Assembly (NCBI GenBank): GCA_944989445.1
Contig: CALYLW010000055.1
Coordinates: 1,741,001 to 1,805,000 of the forward strand
Reading direction: 5' to 3'
Length of the DNA: 64,000 nt
Source: Ampullaceana balthica
Lineage: Eukaryota; Mollusca; Gastropoda; Lymnaeidae
The notes below the pieces were generated by a model. The model saw nothing but the letters and a program-made list of their open reading frames with translations, was not told the origin of the DNA and made no database searches. This document shows, piece by piece, positions 56,601 through 58,851 of the stretch. Both the position numbers and the translations under genes were made by a program. Within the stretch, counting starts at the first letter, position 1. The number at the start of each line of letters is the position of its first letter.

Positions 56601-58851
56601 GTCATTGTATCACTTCTGTGATGTTCAAATGACCCCATAAAATTTGATTAAACTAAGAAATTATTGGTTTTATCAATTTTTTTTATATTTCATCTAAATT
56701 TATAAAATAGAAATTAGAATGCATTAATATTATTTGATCCATTGAAATAAGTTTATTTTTTATGCTTCTCATTGCTTGCAATGCACTTTCTGTCTTGCAT
56801 TAGATTATTTCATTTCTTGATAATGGCCAAATGTTAAAATATTTCATTAACTAGTGTAAAACTATAATTTGTTTATGCTTTTTAATTATTCTCTCTGATG
56901 CATAATTGTTTATATTCTATGGATAGTCAATATTTACATAGTTTTGCTAGCCTTTCACAATAGTTTTTTCATACTAATAAACTCTCATAGTAGTTTTATT
57001 TTAAATTATTATGTTGTAACATTGAAGTATAAAATAATTTATTAGAATATCTTCTCCATTGCGTGGGCTAATTATTTTCTTCAAATGTAGCAATTATAAA
57101 CAAGACTATAGGATATCTCTCAGGTTATTTGTGTTTATTTGCCTACTTTACTTATCATGAAATATTTTTTACTAATTCCTGTTTGAATGAAGAAAGCAAC
57201 TAAAGAAGCAGCATAATGCCATTTGTCTTAAAAGTAAAAGCTCTTTTTCCTATTTATTTTTATATTTTAAAAAACACACACTTTTTATCTTTCTCTCCCA
57301 AGAAACACATGAAAACTTACATTTAGTTTACACTGAAGTGATGAGTTGAATTCTTCTCCCAAAGATATTTTCCTCTTTAAAAAAAAACAAATGTCTTCTT
57401 TGCTGTTCACATATATTCGTTTTTTCTAATCCCTATACAAATTAAACAAAATAAAACATTTATAGCTATAACCAACAATGTTTAAATTCTTTTGCCCTAC
57501 AACTCCTGACCATTATAGTTAAAGAAATACATTAGTTTCCATTAAGTAACTAATATTACTAATAATATTACTAATATTATCCATTTTTATAAACACATAT
57601 ATATTTTATTATTTTTAAAATGTCTATGTTCTATTTTTGGAGTTGAGCCACAAACAAATTTAACTGTTGATTCTAGGAAGAGCTCAATAATACTCATTGG
57701 CGTAACAACGGCTTGGCATTGGGGCAGTTGCCAAGGGCGTCGCTAAATCTCTAATTTTTATTTAAATAAAGGGCGCCAAAAATGAATTAGCCAAGGGCGT
57801 CAAAAACCCAGTTACGCCTCTGACAATACTTGTTAGTTTCTTTTATCTATCTGGATAATTAAAATGAACTCAGCTGTTGTATCCATGGATACGGCAGGTA
57901 TTGTCCCATAGTCTTTGGACTACATTATAATATTTATAATTTATAATCACAATCCTAAGGGTTTTGATAATTTACTTCTAAATCACTGGTTTATATTTAT
58001 TAATTTAGTTTTATATTAATCAGGGTTTCACCAGAGGCTTAAAACAAGTGTTACTTTTGCTTTGAACTTAGTTCATAAACTCAAAGCTTATTTATATTTT
58101 TTTGCATGAAGTAATGGATGTCGGTTGCAAGACTGAATTATTACATAAATCTAAGGAAGCTCAAATGTGTAAATAATATAAATGTTATTTTAATATGATA
58201 ATATTTCAATCGGATAACATTAATAATTTTTTTTTAAATATTGAATATTAAATAATATTATAAGCCTATTTTAATTATATATGAAACTTTTTTATAAAGT
58301 AATAGTTGAATTATATGAGACAAACACAAGTTTAATAACTGAATAGCTCACACAAACTTGATACCCTGACAATACCGACGTGTATATAGGAAAGCTTTTA
58401 TTTAATATTTTCTGTCATTTCTTTAAGTTAAAGTGTTAAATAGTTGTTACTTCTCATTCATTTTAAATTCTTGGACACTGAATATTTTCCATGAGGTATT
58501 GGAAATAGAACCCCACAAAAAAAATATTGATTTTCTTGTCAGATAAATAAAAAAATAAATGAAAATTCCATTCATATATATTTATTAAATTATTTATTTT
58601 AAATTTTTCTTCTCAGTTTAAATACAGAATCTAAATCTTCAACTGAAGTCAACTCCAATAGAGTCCGTCCATTCCTCCTGATGCGAGTCATTCGTGCTGC
58701 TTTGCCCATTCAACTGCTGTTGTTATTATTTCTACTGTTTGCCTGTCTCATTCCTGTATGTGAGGATGAATATAGCTGCCTTTCTCAGAATAACCTGCGC
58801 AACTCATTTTCACCCATGCTGCATTATACTGATGGGGCTCCACCTACATAG
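2..58851 (+). CDS. SYNE1: Nesprin-family giant KASH protein gene (gene-level entry; 50 coding exons, 5' end outside window)
   Basis: This gene encodes an outer-nuclear-membrane spectrin-repeat protein. Family members bind SUN proteins in the perinuclear space through the C-terminal KASH peptide and link the nucleus to actin, microtubules or muscle structures. Seen here: a repeat-rich 5' exon, 42 exons (19965-53049) coding for helical repeats with Trp/Leu spacing typical of spectrin repeats, a Ser/Arg tail and a KASH domain (RAALPIQLLLLL, EYSC, terminal APPT). The last repeats (45558-53049) follow vertebrate nesprin-1 closely, for example INRQYCQLAKEGRTDS and MNKRWERV. Every junction from 19965 to the stop keeps frame. 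Vertebrates have SYNE1 and SYNE2; a mollusc probably has one co-orthologue, so the symbol is a family label. The N-terminal actin-binding CH domains would lie upstream of the window. Linkage of the 5' block (2-11230) to the rest rests on matching phase 0 and strand, not on transcripts. Confidence 0.9.
1441..2160 (+). repeat. Degenerate coding repeat (TDEIID type, about 30 bp)
   Basis: Runs of (A/T)TDEII(D/E)(T/A)IA recur with a spacing of about 10 residues, much more diverged than the arrays at 2-961 and 3551-3790. This looks like an older tandem array. A long antisense ORF over it is a by-product of the repeats. Confidence 0.8.
2324..2389 (+). other. Polybasic lysine/arginine block within the giant exon
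   Basis: About 20 residues here are almost all Lys/Arg (EKKKGKKKKKK then AKRKK), inside an otherwise very acidic exon. It could act as a nuclear-localisation or acidic-lipid/nucleic-acid-binding segment. That role is inferred from composition only. Confidence 0.6.
3551..3790 (+). repeat. Coding tandem repeat, 15-bp unit ENVDT, 16 copies
   Basis: Sixteen contiguous pentapeptides of the form (E/Q)N(V/L)DT fill exactly 240 bp. Twelve are ENVDT, three QNVDT and one ENLDT. DNA identity between units is near perfect, so the array is recent or homogenised. Preceding sequence (3066-3500) holds diverged relatives such as DTEQNVE. Confidence 0.97.
4049..5621 (+). other. Intron with one unclassified repeat
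   Basis: AT-rich intron between the giant exon and the next coding exon. Apart from the interspersed repeat at 4721-5223 I see no gene, RNA or coding exon in it. Confidence 0.6.
4721..5223. repeat. Unclassified interspersed repeat, copy A (about 500 bp)
   Basis: Opens with a cccgtaaaaaactaag block and tataaatcctttat, and closes with ttaatataaaggattta. The same ends and a conserved core (cgatcgatctgaaattttga) recur at 11841-12900, 48954-49359 and 51980-52380. It contains a short (GGTC)n run at 5168-5191. No protein or known terminal motif was recognised. Confidence 0.7.
5622..5957 (+). CDS. SYNE1: Nesprin exon (helical segment RLYEDV..MAERN)
   Basis: 112 codons, phase 0/0, acceptor tgttcccag and donor aat|gtaagt. 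The protein is predicted helical and Gln/Glu/Leu-rich, with stretches such as LESLELAVSQQERYAAQI resembling spectrin-repeat or coiled-coil helices. A TPPDSSTGETT loop sits between helices. Confidence 0.85.
5958..7399 (+). other. Intron, nothing recognised
   Basis: AT-rich intronic sequence. I found no coding exon with flanking splice sites, no inverted-end element and no RNA gene. Confidence 0.5.
7400..8356 (+). CDS. SYNE1: Nesprin exon, Ser/Pro/Thr-rich linker
   Basis: 319 codons, phase 0/0, acceptor gaatttcag and donor aag|gtaatg. It starts with a helix (RLADQIKRFQAFVNE), then turns into a long Ser/Pro/Thr-rich, probably disordered linker with SIPRPTWSESIPSTSGE and SGGGGVNSSLS. No catalytic domain was recognised. 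GC content is higher than in the flanking introns, as expected for coding sequence. Confidence 0.85.
8608..8688. repeat. (AT)n microsatellite
   Basis: About 40 uninterrupted AT dinucleotides. A 70-residue ORF that translates it as alternating Ile-Tyr is an artefact. Confidence 0.97.
9359..10035. mobile_element. Mutator-like (foldback) non-autonomous element
   Basis: The two ends are long inverted repeats, each made of tandem units of about 12-18 bp around aaaacggcccc (left, 9366-9515) and ggggccgttttg (right, 9818-10028). Terminal sequences are ggttcaccgacaaaacgg and, inverted, ggtgacccgtcaaaacgg. The element is flanked by a perfect 9-bp duplication, gtctacaag (9350-9358 and 10036-10044), the duplication length typical of the Mutator superfamily. 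The centre is AT-rich with no transposase ORF. Open frames over the tandem units are artefacts. Confidence 0.8.
11132..11230 (+). CDS. SYNE1: Nesprin small exon (VNRGSSSSDG..TIQEQ)
   Basis: 33 codons, phase 0/0, acceptor ctcactcacag and donor cag|gtaagt. It encodes a Ser/Gly stretch then LHELSWDTIQEQ. Too short for a domain. It splices in frame to 19965, or to the large exon ending at 18667 if that is used internally. Confidence 0.75.
11841..12374. repeat. Unclassified interspersed repeat, copy B (tandem with C)
   Basis: Begins aaatcccttatattaacttc and ends with atataagggatttatag and acgggtttgttttatt. It carries the core aaattaatgcatttttagtt and a C-rich tract (cacccccaccccccag). Direct head-to-tail neighbour of the copy at 12375-12900; opposite in orientation to the copies at 4721 and 48954. 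Confidence 0.8.
12375..12900. repeat. Unclassified interspersed repeat, copy C (tandem with B)
   Basis: Starts immediately where copy B ends, in the same orientation, and matches it almost throughout (both carry gtgtcacgctgagctcggtc and cagggttatgaagcaaagtt). The pair is a tandem duplication of the element. Confidence 0.8.
13171..13206 (+). CDS. Candidate alternative terminal exon (weak)
   Basis: An acceptor-like tataatttccag precedes an open phase-0 stretch reading DSDLRTEGELH then a stop codon. If spliced to 11230 it would end the 5' block without spectrin repeats or KASH. There is no clear polyadenylation signal just downstream, so this may be chance. Confidence 0.15.
   Translation, partial: DSDLRTEGELH
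16461..16546. mobile_element. LINE/SINE 3' tail with (GATAA)n
   Basis: attctgtatagaaggagcgt is followed by about eleven GATAA/AATAA units. This is the same 3' tail as on the LINE at 36433-38335 and the SINEs at 40655 and 44830. Only the tail is present, so it is a severely 5'-truncated insertion. Confidence 0.85.
16766..18667 (+). CDS. SYNE1: Nesprin alternative first exon (or large cassette exon) with CC repeat
   Basis: 634 codons from an ATG in fair context (gtcatgg), ending at donor tgg|gtgaga in phase 0, which joins in frame to GQSNERM at 19965. Layout: a unique N-terminus (MASQNTETNCVYIST), acidic Ser/Thr-rich sequence, 14 repeats of EPAITVSQPCCT (17447-17950), then charged unique sequence. 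There is no membrane segment or known domain. A stop at 16742-16744 closes the frame upstream. A poor phase-0 acceptor (gcaaaaattag, exon start 16745) would make it an internal exon instead. I favour a first exon of a short isoform, by analogy with internal promoters in vertebrate SYNE1. GC3 is high near the start. Confidence 0.7.
17447..17950 (+). repeat. Coding tandem repeat, 36-bp unit, 14 copies
   Basis: Fourteen exact-length units of EPAI(T/P)VSQPCCT fill 504 bp. Variants are of two kinds, ITV and IPV, interleaved; edge units carry AVYV (first) and PCST (last). Each internal unit carries a Cys-Cys-Thr. The antisense ORF over it (17458-17928) is a shadow. Confidence 0.97.
18668..19964 (+). 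other. Intron with one hAT element and an unexplained GC-richer patch
   Basis: Holds the element at 18880-19193. The 19320-19580 patch is richer in G+C than its surroundings and open in one frame (62 codons, MPRRPPQGRPI..), but no flanking splice sites fit and no similarity was recognised. Confidence 0.45.
18880..19193. mobile_element. hAT non-autonomous element (MITE)
   Basis: Inverted ends caggggtcgggaaac and, at the right, gtttcccgacccttg. Near-perfect 8-bp duplication, atctagac (18872-18879) and atctagag (19194-19201). The subterminal ggctcacgagccagatgtgg resembles the widespread Charlie-like hAT ends. An ORF through it is not a real gene. Confidence 0.85.
19965..20129 (+). CDS. SYNE1: Nesprin exon GQSNERM..MREYQ
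   Basis: 55 codons, phase 0/0, acceptor ttttgaacag and donor cag|gtaatg. Helical (LQEAIKRQETYQHLVQDL). First exon of the continuous spectrin-repeat run, and the likely common acceptor for both upstream alternatives (11230 and 18667). Confidence 0.9.
20621..20803 (+). CDS. SYNE1: Nesprin exon ETLKEIEN..GKQLQ
   Basis: 61 codons, phase 0/0, acceptor ttctgagcag, donor cag|gtaagg. Spectrin-repeat helices with the typical KEWGDKLI pattern at the start of a repeat. Confidence 0.92.
21015..21170. repeat. Intronic tandem repeat, 52 bp x 3
   Basis: Three 52-bp units start at 21015, 21067 and 21119, each opening ttttttctttactag and containing cttacagctctttgattaac. They differ at only a few positions, mostly in the third unit. 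Each carries acceptor-like AG sites and lies about 95 bp upstream of the true acceptor at 21265. Confidence 0.95.
21266..21430 (+). CDS. SYNE1: Nesprin exon DARISKEK..LDDNK
   Basis: 55 codons, phase 0/0, acceptor ccctgccag, donor aaa|gtaagt. Spectrin-repeat helix with LNNWMEEMKVRQ, the conserved Trp of helix A. Confidence 0.92.
21619..21747 (+). CDS. SYNE1: Nesprin exon DMQEEINN..LATLQ
   Basis: 43 codons, phase 0/0, acceptor ggtttatag, donor cag|gtaaag. Completes the spectrin repeat begun in the preceding exon. Confidence 0.9.
22327..22539 (+). CDS. SYNE1: Nesprin exon NDLIQFKS..KDNHK
   Basis: 71 codons, phase 0/0, acceptor cttcctcag, donor aag|gtttgt. Coiled-coil-like (RETEKRQKELEIQESNIQ) followed by a short flexible segment (VTHTAGIVPSPKD). 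Confidence 0.9.
22951..23148 (+). CDS. SYNE1: Nesprin exon ELEIDLKT..TQKPG
   Basis: 66 codons, phase 0/0, acceptor aaccattag, donor ggg|gtaaat. Spectrin-repeat helices, with QGWERLSQDLEHK matching the Trp-centred helix C pattern. Confidence 0.9.
23445..23618 (+). CDS. SYNE1: Nesprin exon ELLKSSFG..QQQYQ
   Basis: 58 codons, phase 0/0, acceptor tgtaatag, donor cag|gtacaa. Contains DLSDHWNVLQKKL, a helix C motif. Confidence 0.9.
24097..24192 (+). CDS. SYNE1: Nesprin exon SAIENVSN..IRQNE
   Basis: 32 codons, phase 0/0, acceptor tatttcag, donor gag|gtacac. Short helix A/B segment. Confidence 0.88.
24408..24722 (+). CDS. SYNE1: Nesprin exon SLQRQLSS..MANNQ
   Basis: 105 codons, phase 0/0, acceptor aatctctag, donor cag|gtggga. 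Close to one full spectrin-repeat length, with RQWKQYQSEVTQLQQRL. Confidence 0.9.
25071..25211 (+). CDS. SYNE1: Nesprin exon KIEDALKK..MELHRR
   Basis: 47 codons, phase 0/0, acceptor aatccttcag, donor aga|gtaagc. Helical, with a Gly/Pro loop (SVGHPKGSYQ) as between spectrin helices. Confidence 0.9.
25450..25620 (+). CDS. SYNE1: Nesprin exon ALERKSNV..LVAHK
   Basis: 57 codons, phase 0/0, acceptor tttaacag, donor aag|gtaaaa. Spectrin-repeat helices A and B. Confidence 0.9.
25981..26619 (+). mobile_element. hAT element with BED zinc-finger fragment
   Basis: Ends tagggctg / cagcccta with a perfect 8-bp duplication aaatatac (25973-25980, 26620-26627). Subterminal regions are runs of (t)cgattaa motifs. 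Inside (26250-26480) lies the start of a hAT transposase: a frame reading DSISAVKFKHITRK, then a BED finger with CVHC and HLQHKH. The expected start codon before ADS is changed to aag, and the catalytic dimerisation region is absent. A shorter sibling lies at 43669-44120. Confidence 0.92.
26250..26480 (+). pseudogene. Truncated hAT/ZBED transposase remnant
   Basis: The frame encodes a BED-type zinc finger (LYCVHCHKQFSF, then SLTYHLQHKHP) and stops at 26478-26480 after about 70 residues. BED fingers bind DNA at the N-terminus of hAT transposases. No start codon survives in the frame (aag instead of atg before GCTGAC) and no RNase-H-like core follows, so it is a non-functional remnant. Confidence 0.75.
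26694..26848 (+). CDS. SYNE1: Nesprin exon DFFSDLEV..LHGQ(R)
   Basis: 155 nt, phase 0 in, phase 2 out (Arg split over the junction). Acceptor ctattgcag, donor aag|gtagtt. Spectrin-repeat helices. Confidence 0.9.
27191..27508 (+). CDS. SYNE1: Nesprin exon (R)LERLTRQW..HELK(R)
   Basis: 318 nt, phase 2 in and out. Acceptor ttgttacag, donor aag|gtgata. About 105 residues, one spectrin-repeat length, with LTRQWTELEEKY at helix C. Confidence 0.92.
28294..28456 (+). CDS. SYNE1: Nesprin exon (R)TATLGDQL..KVEKVL
   Basis: 163 nt, phase 2 in, 0 out. Acceptor aaatttag, donor ttg|gtatgt. Contains ILSSWLKAAKMKL, a helix A Trp pattern. Confidence 0.9.
28457..29452 (+). other. Intron, nothing recognised
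   Basis: About 1 kb, AT-rich. I see no element ends or additional exon. Confidence 0.5.
29453..29779 (+). CDS. SYNE1: Nesprin exon EFKKEVEN..VKKYK, one spectrin-repeat unit
   Basis: Exactly 327 nt (109 codons), phase 0/0, acceptor ttatttag, donor aag|gtcaga. Contains YEEEWKQLEQGI and ELVTWVDEINKSL. Same length and phase as exons 33445-33771 and 39905-40231. Confidence 0.93.
30261..30449 (+). CDS. SYNE1: Nesprin exon GYKIELNS..LNALE
   Basis: 63 codons, phase 0/0, acceptor tttcctcag, donor gag|gtttgt. Helix C motif LNRQWKGVVKSI. Confidence 0.92.
30598..30738 (+). CDS. SYNE1: Nesprin exon GTFNKWDE..LTDCK
   Basis: 47 codons, phase 0/0, acceptor ctttaaag, donor aag|gtaatg. Helix A motif SLARLHAWFNEQEDNI. 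Confidence 0.92.
31192..31381 (+). CDS. SYNE1: Nesprin exon AIQQQLIA..ETLLS
   Basis: 190 nt, phase 0 in, 1 out (last base g of an Asp codon). Acceptor catctatcag; the donor g|gtttgt is weak. Contains SVDQKWKKLEEQTNKL, a typical helix C. Confidence 0.9.
31618..31760 (+). CDS. SYNE1: Nesprin exon (D)MTGQWARY..QVEKLQ
   Basis: 143 nt, phase 1 in, 0 out. Acceptor ccatgcag, donor cag|gtatga. Spectrin-repeat helices A and B. Confidence 0.9.
31915..33268. mobile_element. pogo/Tigger-like non-autonomous transposon (outer element)
   Basis: Inverted ends cagtggaaccc and gggttccactg, flanked by TA on both sides as for Tc1-mariner/pogo insertions. Subterminal parts hold ttaactcgag and gtcgacttaacg, also inverted. 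About 760 bp remain when the nested element (32541-33127) and its duplication are removed. No transposase is seen; the short minus-strand ORF at 31944-32129 shows no recognised domain. Confidence 0.8.
32541..33127. mobile_element. hAT non-autonomous element nested in the pogo-like element
   Basis: Ends tagtgatgggacgat and atcgtcccatcactt; duplication attaaggc (32533-32540) and attaacgc (33128-33135), 7 of 8 matching. It lies wholly inside the element at 31915-33268, so it inserted later. Confidence 0.82.
33445..33771 (+). CDS. SYNE1: Nesprin exon ALKRELDN..LEKCK, one spectrin-repeat unit
   Basis: 327 nt (109 codons), phase 0/0, acceptor aactcacag, donor aaa|gtaagt. Contains VQTKWKQLSADLALR, then KVRDWLDMKEAI. 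Confidence 0.93.
33772..34607 (+). other. Intron, nothing recognised
   Basis: AT-rich with a C-tract near 34391. No element or exon identified. Confidence 0.5.
34608..34832 (+). CDS. SYNE1: Nesprin exon KIQTELDS..NKAFE
   Basis: 75 codons, phase 0/0, acceptor ttttttcag, donor gag|gtaaaa. Spectrin-repeat helices B and C. Confidence 0.92.
35064..35234. mobile_element. 8-bp-TSD MITE, GGCGTAAC family, copy 1
   Basis: Ends cagaagcgtaac and gttacgcctctg with a perfect duplication ggcacata (35056-35063, 35235-35242). Internal sequence (cgcccttggctaattt, gatgccaagtcattg) matches, inverted, the element at 57695-57822. Probably hAT by duplication length. Confidence 0.85.
35380..35543 (+). CDS. SYNE1: Nesprin exon VVQKFLSY..VNDL(G)
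   Basis: 164 nt, phase 0 in, 2 out. Acceptor cacttccag, donor agg|gtaagc. Spectrin-repeat helices; the downstream intron was enlarged by a LINE. Confidence 0.9.
36433..38335 (-). mobile_element. 5'-truncated non-LTR retrotransposon (jockey/CR1-like LINE)
   Basis: A minus-strand copy ending with a (GATAA)n tail. It carries linker sequence (LWSFIKSKK, about 38200), the reverse transcriptase and the C-terminal region. The endonuclease part is missing. The frame breaks at the A-run near 38192 and again near 37975 (after FTPKKL), so at least two frameshifts. The RT ORF (37944-36511) is otherwise long. It inserted in the intron 35544-38628, antisense to the host gene. Confidence 0.93.
36511..37944 (-). 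pseudogene. LINE reverse transcriptase domain, uninterrupted but 5'-truncated
   Basis: The 477-codon frame has the RT blocks: NYRPVSLTSITCKLLE, HGFRKNRSCETQL, LLDFSKAFDKVHH, then FADDCIIYR (catalytic Asp pair) and KYLGVLI. The block that is usually GVPQGSVLGP reads GVPQVTVLGP here, so two residues near the active site differ. The C-terminus (FFPSGIRARNGLPEE) is typical of jockey/CR1-like LINEs. Frameshifts upstream disconnect it from any start, so it is not expected to function. Confidence 0.88.
38629..38872 (+). CDS. SYNE1: Nesprin exon (G)YRLALNAA..LHCCE, GC donor
   Basis: 244 nt, phase 2 in, 0 out. Acceptor ctatccag. The donor is gag|gcaagt, a GC-AG type, the only position that keeps phase with KFDSETYS at 39905. 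The frame otherwise runs on to a stop at 38950. Contains LNHKWLRLYEDAKDR and CQTWMTFLAQTEQDL. Confidence 0.88.
38904..39258. mobile_element. TA-flanked MITE (Tigger/pogo-like ends)
   Basis: Ends cagtaatcccctc and gagggattactg, with TA on both sides (38902-38903, 39259-39260). No ORF. It starts 31 bp after the GC splice donor of the preceding exon. Confidence 0.8.
39905..40231 (+). CDS. SYNE1: Nesprin exon KFDSETYS..VDEVK, one spectrin-repeat unit
   Basis: 327 nt (109 codons), phase 0/0, acceptor atatccacag, donor aag|gtaaac. Contains LAEQWQSVSSRVNQR and LSEWLQDKEETI. Confidence 0.93.
40388..40495 (+). CDS. SYNE1: Nesprin exon TTQQEFKF..AEQIK
   Basis: 36 codons, phase 0/0, acceptor ttatcag, donor aag|gtagaa. 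Short helix B segment. Confidence 0.88.
40655..40941 (+). mobile_element. tRNA-derived SINE, full-length copy
   Basis: The head resembles a tRNA gene, with an A box (ggtggtcgagtgg, 40663-40675) and a B box (ggttcgaatcc, 40708-40718), an RNA polymerase III promoter. The body contains cggctgggaattgcgtgg. The 3' end (cttctgcatagaaggagcgt, ctgta, GATAA units) is shared with the LINE at 36433. A diverged copy lies at 44830 and a truncated one at 50369. Confidence 0.9.
41038..41250 (+). CDS. SYNE1: Nesprin exon NTLSDLKT..INRCR
   Basis: 71 codons, phase 0/0, acceptor ttttttag, donor agg|gtgaat. Helix C LKTRWHKVFGQLDNH, then helix A ILSWLKDIRQAL. Confidence 0.92.
41499..41695 (+). CDS. SYNE1: Nesprin exon DISIDFAN..TEALY(Q)
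   Basis: 197 nt, phase 0 in, 2 out. Acceptor aattacag, donor cca|gtaggt. Contains LLIKQWGELQHQTQLREQ, a helix C. Confidence 0.9.
42136..42253 (+). CDS. SYNE1: Nesprin exon (Q)WTNVGEHI..TLLET
   Basis: 118 nt, phase 2 in, 0 out. Acceptor aaattgcag, donor acg|gtaaag. Helix A motif IRALMRWIEDMEIKV. Confidence 0.9.
42568..42734 (+). CDS. SYNE1: Nesprin exon EYKLEMER..IMEY(R)
   Basis: 167 nt, phase 0 in, 2 out. Acceptor catgtag, donor tag|gtaaaa. Helix C motif LEDKWEHLQAIMEYR. Confidence 0.9.
43170..43332 (+). CDS. SYNE1: Nesprin exon (R)HRKLQETV..KLEANR
   Basis: 163 nt, phase 2 in, 0 out. Acceptor aaatttcag, donor cga|gtaagc. Helix A motif KNLSQWLTSVENEL. Confidence 0.92.
43445..43632 (+). CDS. 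SYNE1: Nesprin exon ELQDEIQC..QRRT(R)
   Basis: 188 nt, phase 0 in, 2 out, after a 112-bp intron. Acceptor tgatttcag, donor tag|gtagaa. Helix C motif LEKRWRNICVLSPQR. Confidence 0.92.
43669..44120 (-). mobile_element. hAT element, internally deleted sibling of 25981-26619
   Basis: Same tagggctg / cagcccta ends with a perfect 8-bp duplication gataaaat (43661-43668, 44121-44128), in opposite orientation. On its minus strand it keeps the transposase start (atggctgacagcatcagcgc) that the other copy has lost, but the BED-finger stretch is deleted and sequence jumps to the 3' part. Cannot move by itself. Confidence 0.9.
44611..44761 (+). CDS. SYNE1: Nesprin exon (R)LEETWQLW..KIRKYE
   Basis: 151 nt, phase 2 in, 0 out. 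Acceptor tttaatag, donor gaa|gtagga. Helix A motif CQRFSDWMTQAEIDI. Confidence 0.92.
44830..45117 (+). mobile_element. tRNA-derived SINE, second copy
   Basis: About 80 percent similar by eye to the SINE at 40655, including B-box gggtttgaatcc and the body ggcggctgggtaatgtgtg. The 3' tail reads atcttctgtatagtaggagt and ends in degenerate gataagacata units. Older than the first copy. Confidence 0.88.
45558..45722 (+). CDS. SYNE1: Nesprin exon ELQRGVLD..LRVTD
   Basis: 55 codons, phase 0/0, acceptor tccgatag, donor gat|gtaagt. INRQYCQLAKEGRTDSDGSL and LNNRWDALQLRV closely follow the C-terminal spectrin repeats of vertebrate nesprin-1, anchoring orthology. Confidence 0.95.
46112..46267 (+). CDS. 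SYNE1: Nesprin exon IMKRLRDS..VIELR
   Basis: 52 codons, phase 0/0, acceptor cattttaag, donor agg|gtatgt. REDFEATRASLIAWLKDVEQ resembles the matching vertebrate repeat. Confidence 0.93.
46432..46632 (+). CDS. SYNE1: Nesprin exon RIEDEIHT..LLVAQ
   Basis: 67 codons, phase 0/0, acceptor ctcatttag, donor cag|gtataa. Completes the repeat before the linker; contains QQELDDFRAFSKKILERV. Confidence 0.93.
46983..47394 (+). CDS. SYNE1: Nesprin exon RDIPTNML..DGK, basic Ser-Pro-rich linker
   Basis: 412 nt, phase 0 in, 1 out. Acceptor tttcttttag, donor aag|gtaata. After an Arg/Glu helix it encodes a linker with at least eight Ser-Pro sites next to Arg/Lys (SPSKVSLSPIRRTSSPIRR, then SPVQRSQSPSPIRSRSPMRR). 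The position matches the acidic linker between C-terminal repeats of vertebrate nesprin-1/2, which carries the Trp-acidic kinesin-light-chain motif; no Trp occurs here. Confidence 0.92.
47395..48035 (+). other. Intron, nothing recognised
   Basis: AT-rich. ORFs up to 96 codons are present but have no coding character or splice sites. Confidence 0.5.
48036..48184 (+). CDS. SYNE1: Nesprin exon (A)SPRFDNSR..NSEQS
   Basis: 149 nt, phase 1 in, 0 out. Acceptor tttaagcag, donor tct|gtaagc. Helix resuming the spectrin repeats (LTESVEDCNIKLTELEKNM), matching the vertebrate repeat after the linker. Confidence 0.92.
48732..48846 (+). CDS. SYNE1: Nesprin exon MQLLLECE..DNQVK(F)
   Basis: 115 nt, phase 0 in, 1 out. 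Acceptor aaatatcag, donor agt|gtaagt. VDRLERLLKIEMGQDSVPG parallels the vertebrate nesprin sequence here. Confidence 0.9.
48954..49359. repeat. Unclassified interspersed repeat, copy D
   Basis: Starts cagtaaaaacaaag with actataaatcccttatacat and ends gttaatataagggattta, as in copy A and inverted relative to copies B and C. It carries the core tagatctgaaattttgatac. It ends about 45 bp before the next exon. Confidence 0.8.
49405..49601 (+). CDS. SYNE1: Nesprin exon (F)VKQRWEAL..IRQFM
   Basis: 197 nt, phase 1 in, 0 out. Acceptor tcatgcag, donor atg|gtaata. KQRWEALKARAVDQDYRISQ and LDKILAWLDEAEAL match the penultimate vertebrate nesprin repeat. Confidence 0.93.
49860..50039 (+). CDS. SYNE1: Nesprin exon DFTVQLES..EKALR
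   Basis: 60 codons, phase 0/0, acceptor cttttccag, donor cgg|gtaagc. KKSLISSINLLSRNF and LQEMNKRWERVLSRA are conserved with vertebrates. Confidence 0.93.
50369..50441 (+). mobile_element. SINE 3' fragment
   Basis: agatcatctgtcatggtctg through the GATAA tail is nearly identical to the end of the SINE at 40655. The tRNA head is missing, so it is a 5'-truncated insertion. Confidence 0.88.
51197..51482. mobile_element. 8-bp-TSD element, catgggcgtagg ends (hAT-like)
   Basis: Ends catgggcgtagggaag and cctagcgacgcccatg; perfect 8-bp duplication ctcacaag (51189-51196, 51483-51490). Subterminal G and C runs (ggggggcatttgcccccccc) form an additional hairpin. No ORF. Confidence 0.87.
51980..52380. repeat. 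Unclassified interspersed repeat, rearranged copy E
   Basis: The part near 52086-52146 (core cagatcgatcgaatgtaccg) runs in the orientation of copies B/C. The part at 52328-52380 (gtaaaaacaaagtttttgac, then aaatcccttatatatgag) runs in the opposite one. So two partial copies face each other, or one was inverted internally. Confidence 0.65.
52469..52615 (+). CDS. SYNE1: Nesprin exon VSLIQCQE..YNILL
   Basis: 49 codons, phase 0/0, acceptor atgaaacag, donor ttg|gtcagt. QCQEYHHQIHDYQLWLDEIE is the start of the last spectrin repeat. Confidence 0.92.
52831..53049 (+). CDS. SYNE1: Nesprin exon DLYDDMQR..GRST, last spectrin repeat
   Basis: 73 codons, phase 0/0, acceptor ttactctag, donor act|gtaagt. 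KIHIISGRLRYLLHLAEGYI matches the KVHVIGNRLK region just before the KASH linker in vertebrates. Confidence 0.93.
53216..53341 (+). CDS. SYNE1: Nesprin exon ASTFDEGH..AISRK, Ser/Arg-rich linker
   Basis: 42 codons, phase 0/0, acceptor ttcttacag, donor aag|gtaact. Flexible linker (GLGSSRTSRSSTPLQIG) between the last repeat and KASH, like the Ser/Thr/Pro-rich linker of vertebrate nesprins. Confidence 0.9.
53342..54719 (+). other. Intron, nothing recognised
   Basis: Very AT-rich; short chance ORFs only. Confidence 0.5.
54720..54775 (+). CDS. SYNE1: Nesprin small exon PLTGSTGPLLLPDTQDRD
   Basis: 56 nt, phase 0 in, 2 out. Acceptor ggtccacag, donor caa|gtaatt. Its phase bridges the phase-0 end of 53341 and the phase-2 start of the KASH exon; direct splicing from 53341 to 58617 would break the frame, so the exon is needed for KASH. 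Confidence 0.82.
54776..58616 (+). other. Long intron before the KASH exon
   Basis: 3.8 kb, AT-rich. One small element (57695-57822) is identified. I see no further exon; short cassette exons cannot be excluded. Confidence 0.5.
57695..57822. mobile_element. 8-bp-TSD MITE, GGCGTAAC family, copy 2
   Basis: Ends cattggcgtaac and gttacgcctctg; duplication ataatact (57687-57694) and acaatact (57823-57830), 7 of 8. Internal cttggcattggggcagttgc matches the copy at 35064 in inverse orientation. Confidence 0.83.
58617..58851 (+). CDS. SYNE1: Nesprin terminal exon with KASH domain
   Basis: 235 nt, phase 2 in, ending at a TAG stop (58849-58851). Acceptor ttcttctcag. After a short linker it reads VRPFLLMRVIRAALP, a Leu-rich membrane helix (IQLLLLLFLLFACLIPV, about 58708-58758), then a lumenal tail with EDEYSC and SFSPMLHYTDGAPPT. 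KASH peptides slot between SUN-domain protomers; the Cys in YSC corresponds to the one that forms a disulfide with SUN in vertebrates. The usual last four residues PPPX are APPT here. Confidence 0.97.
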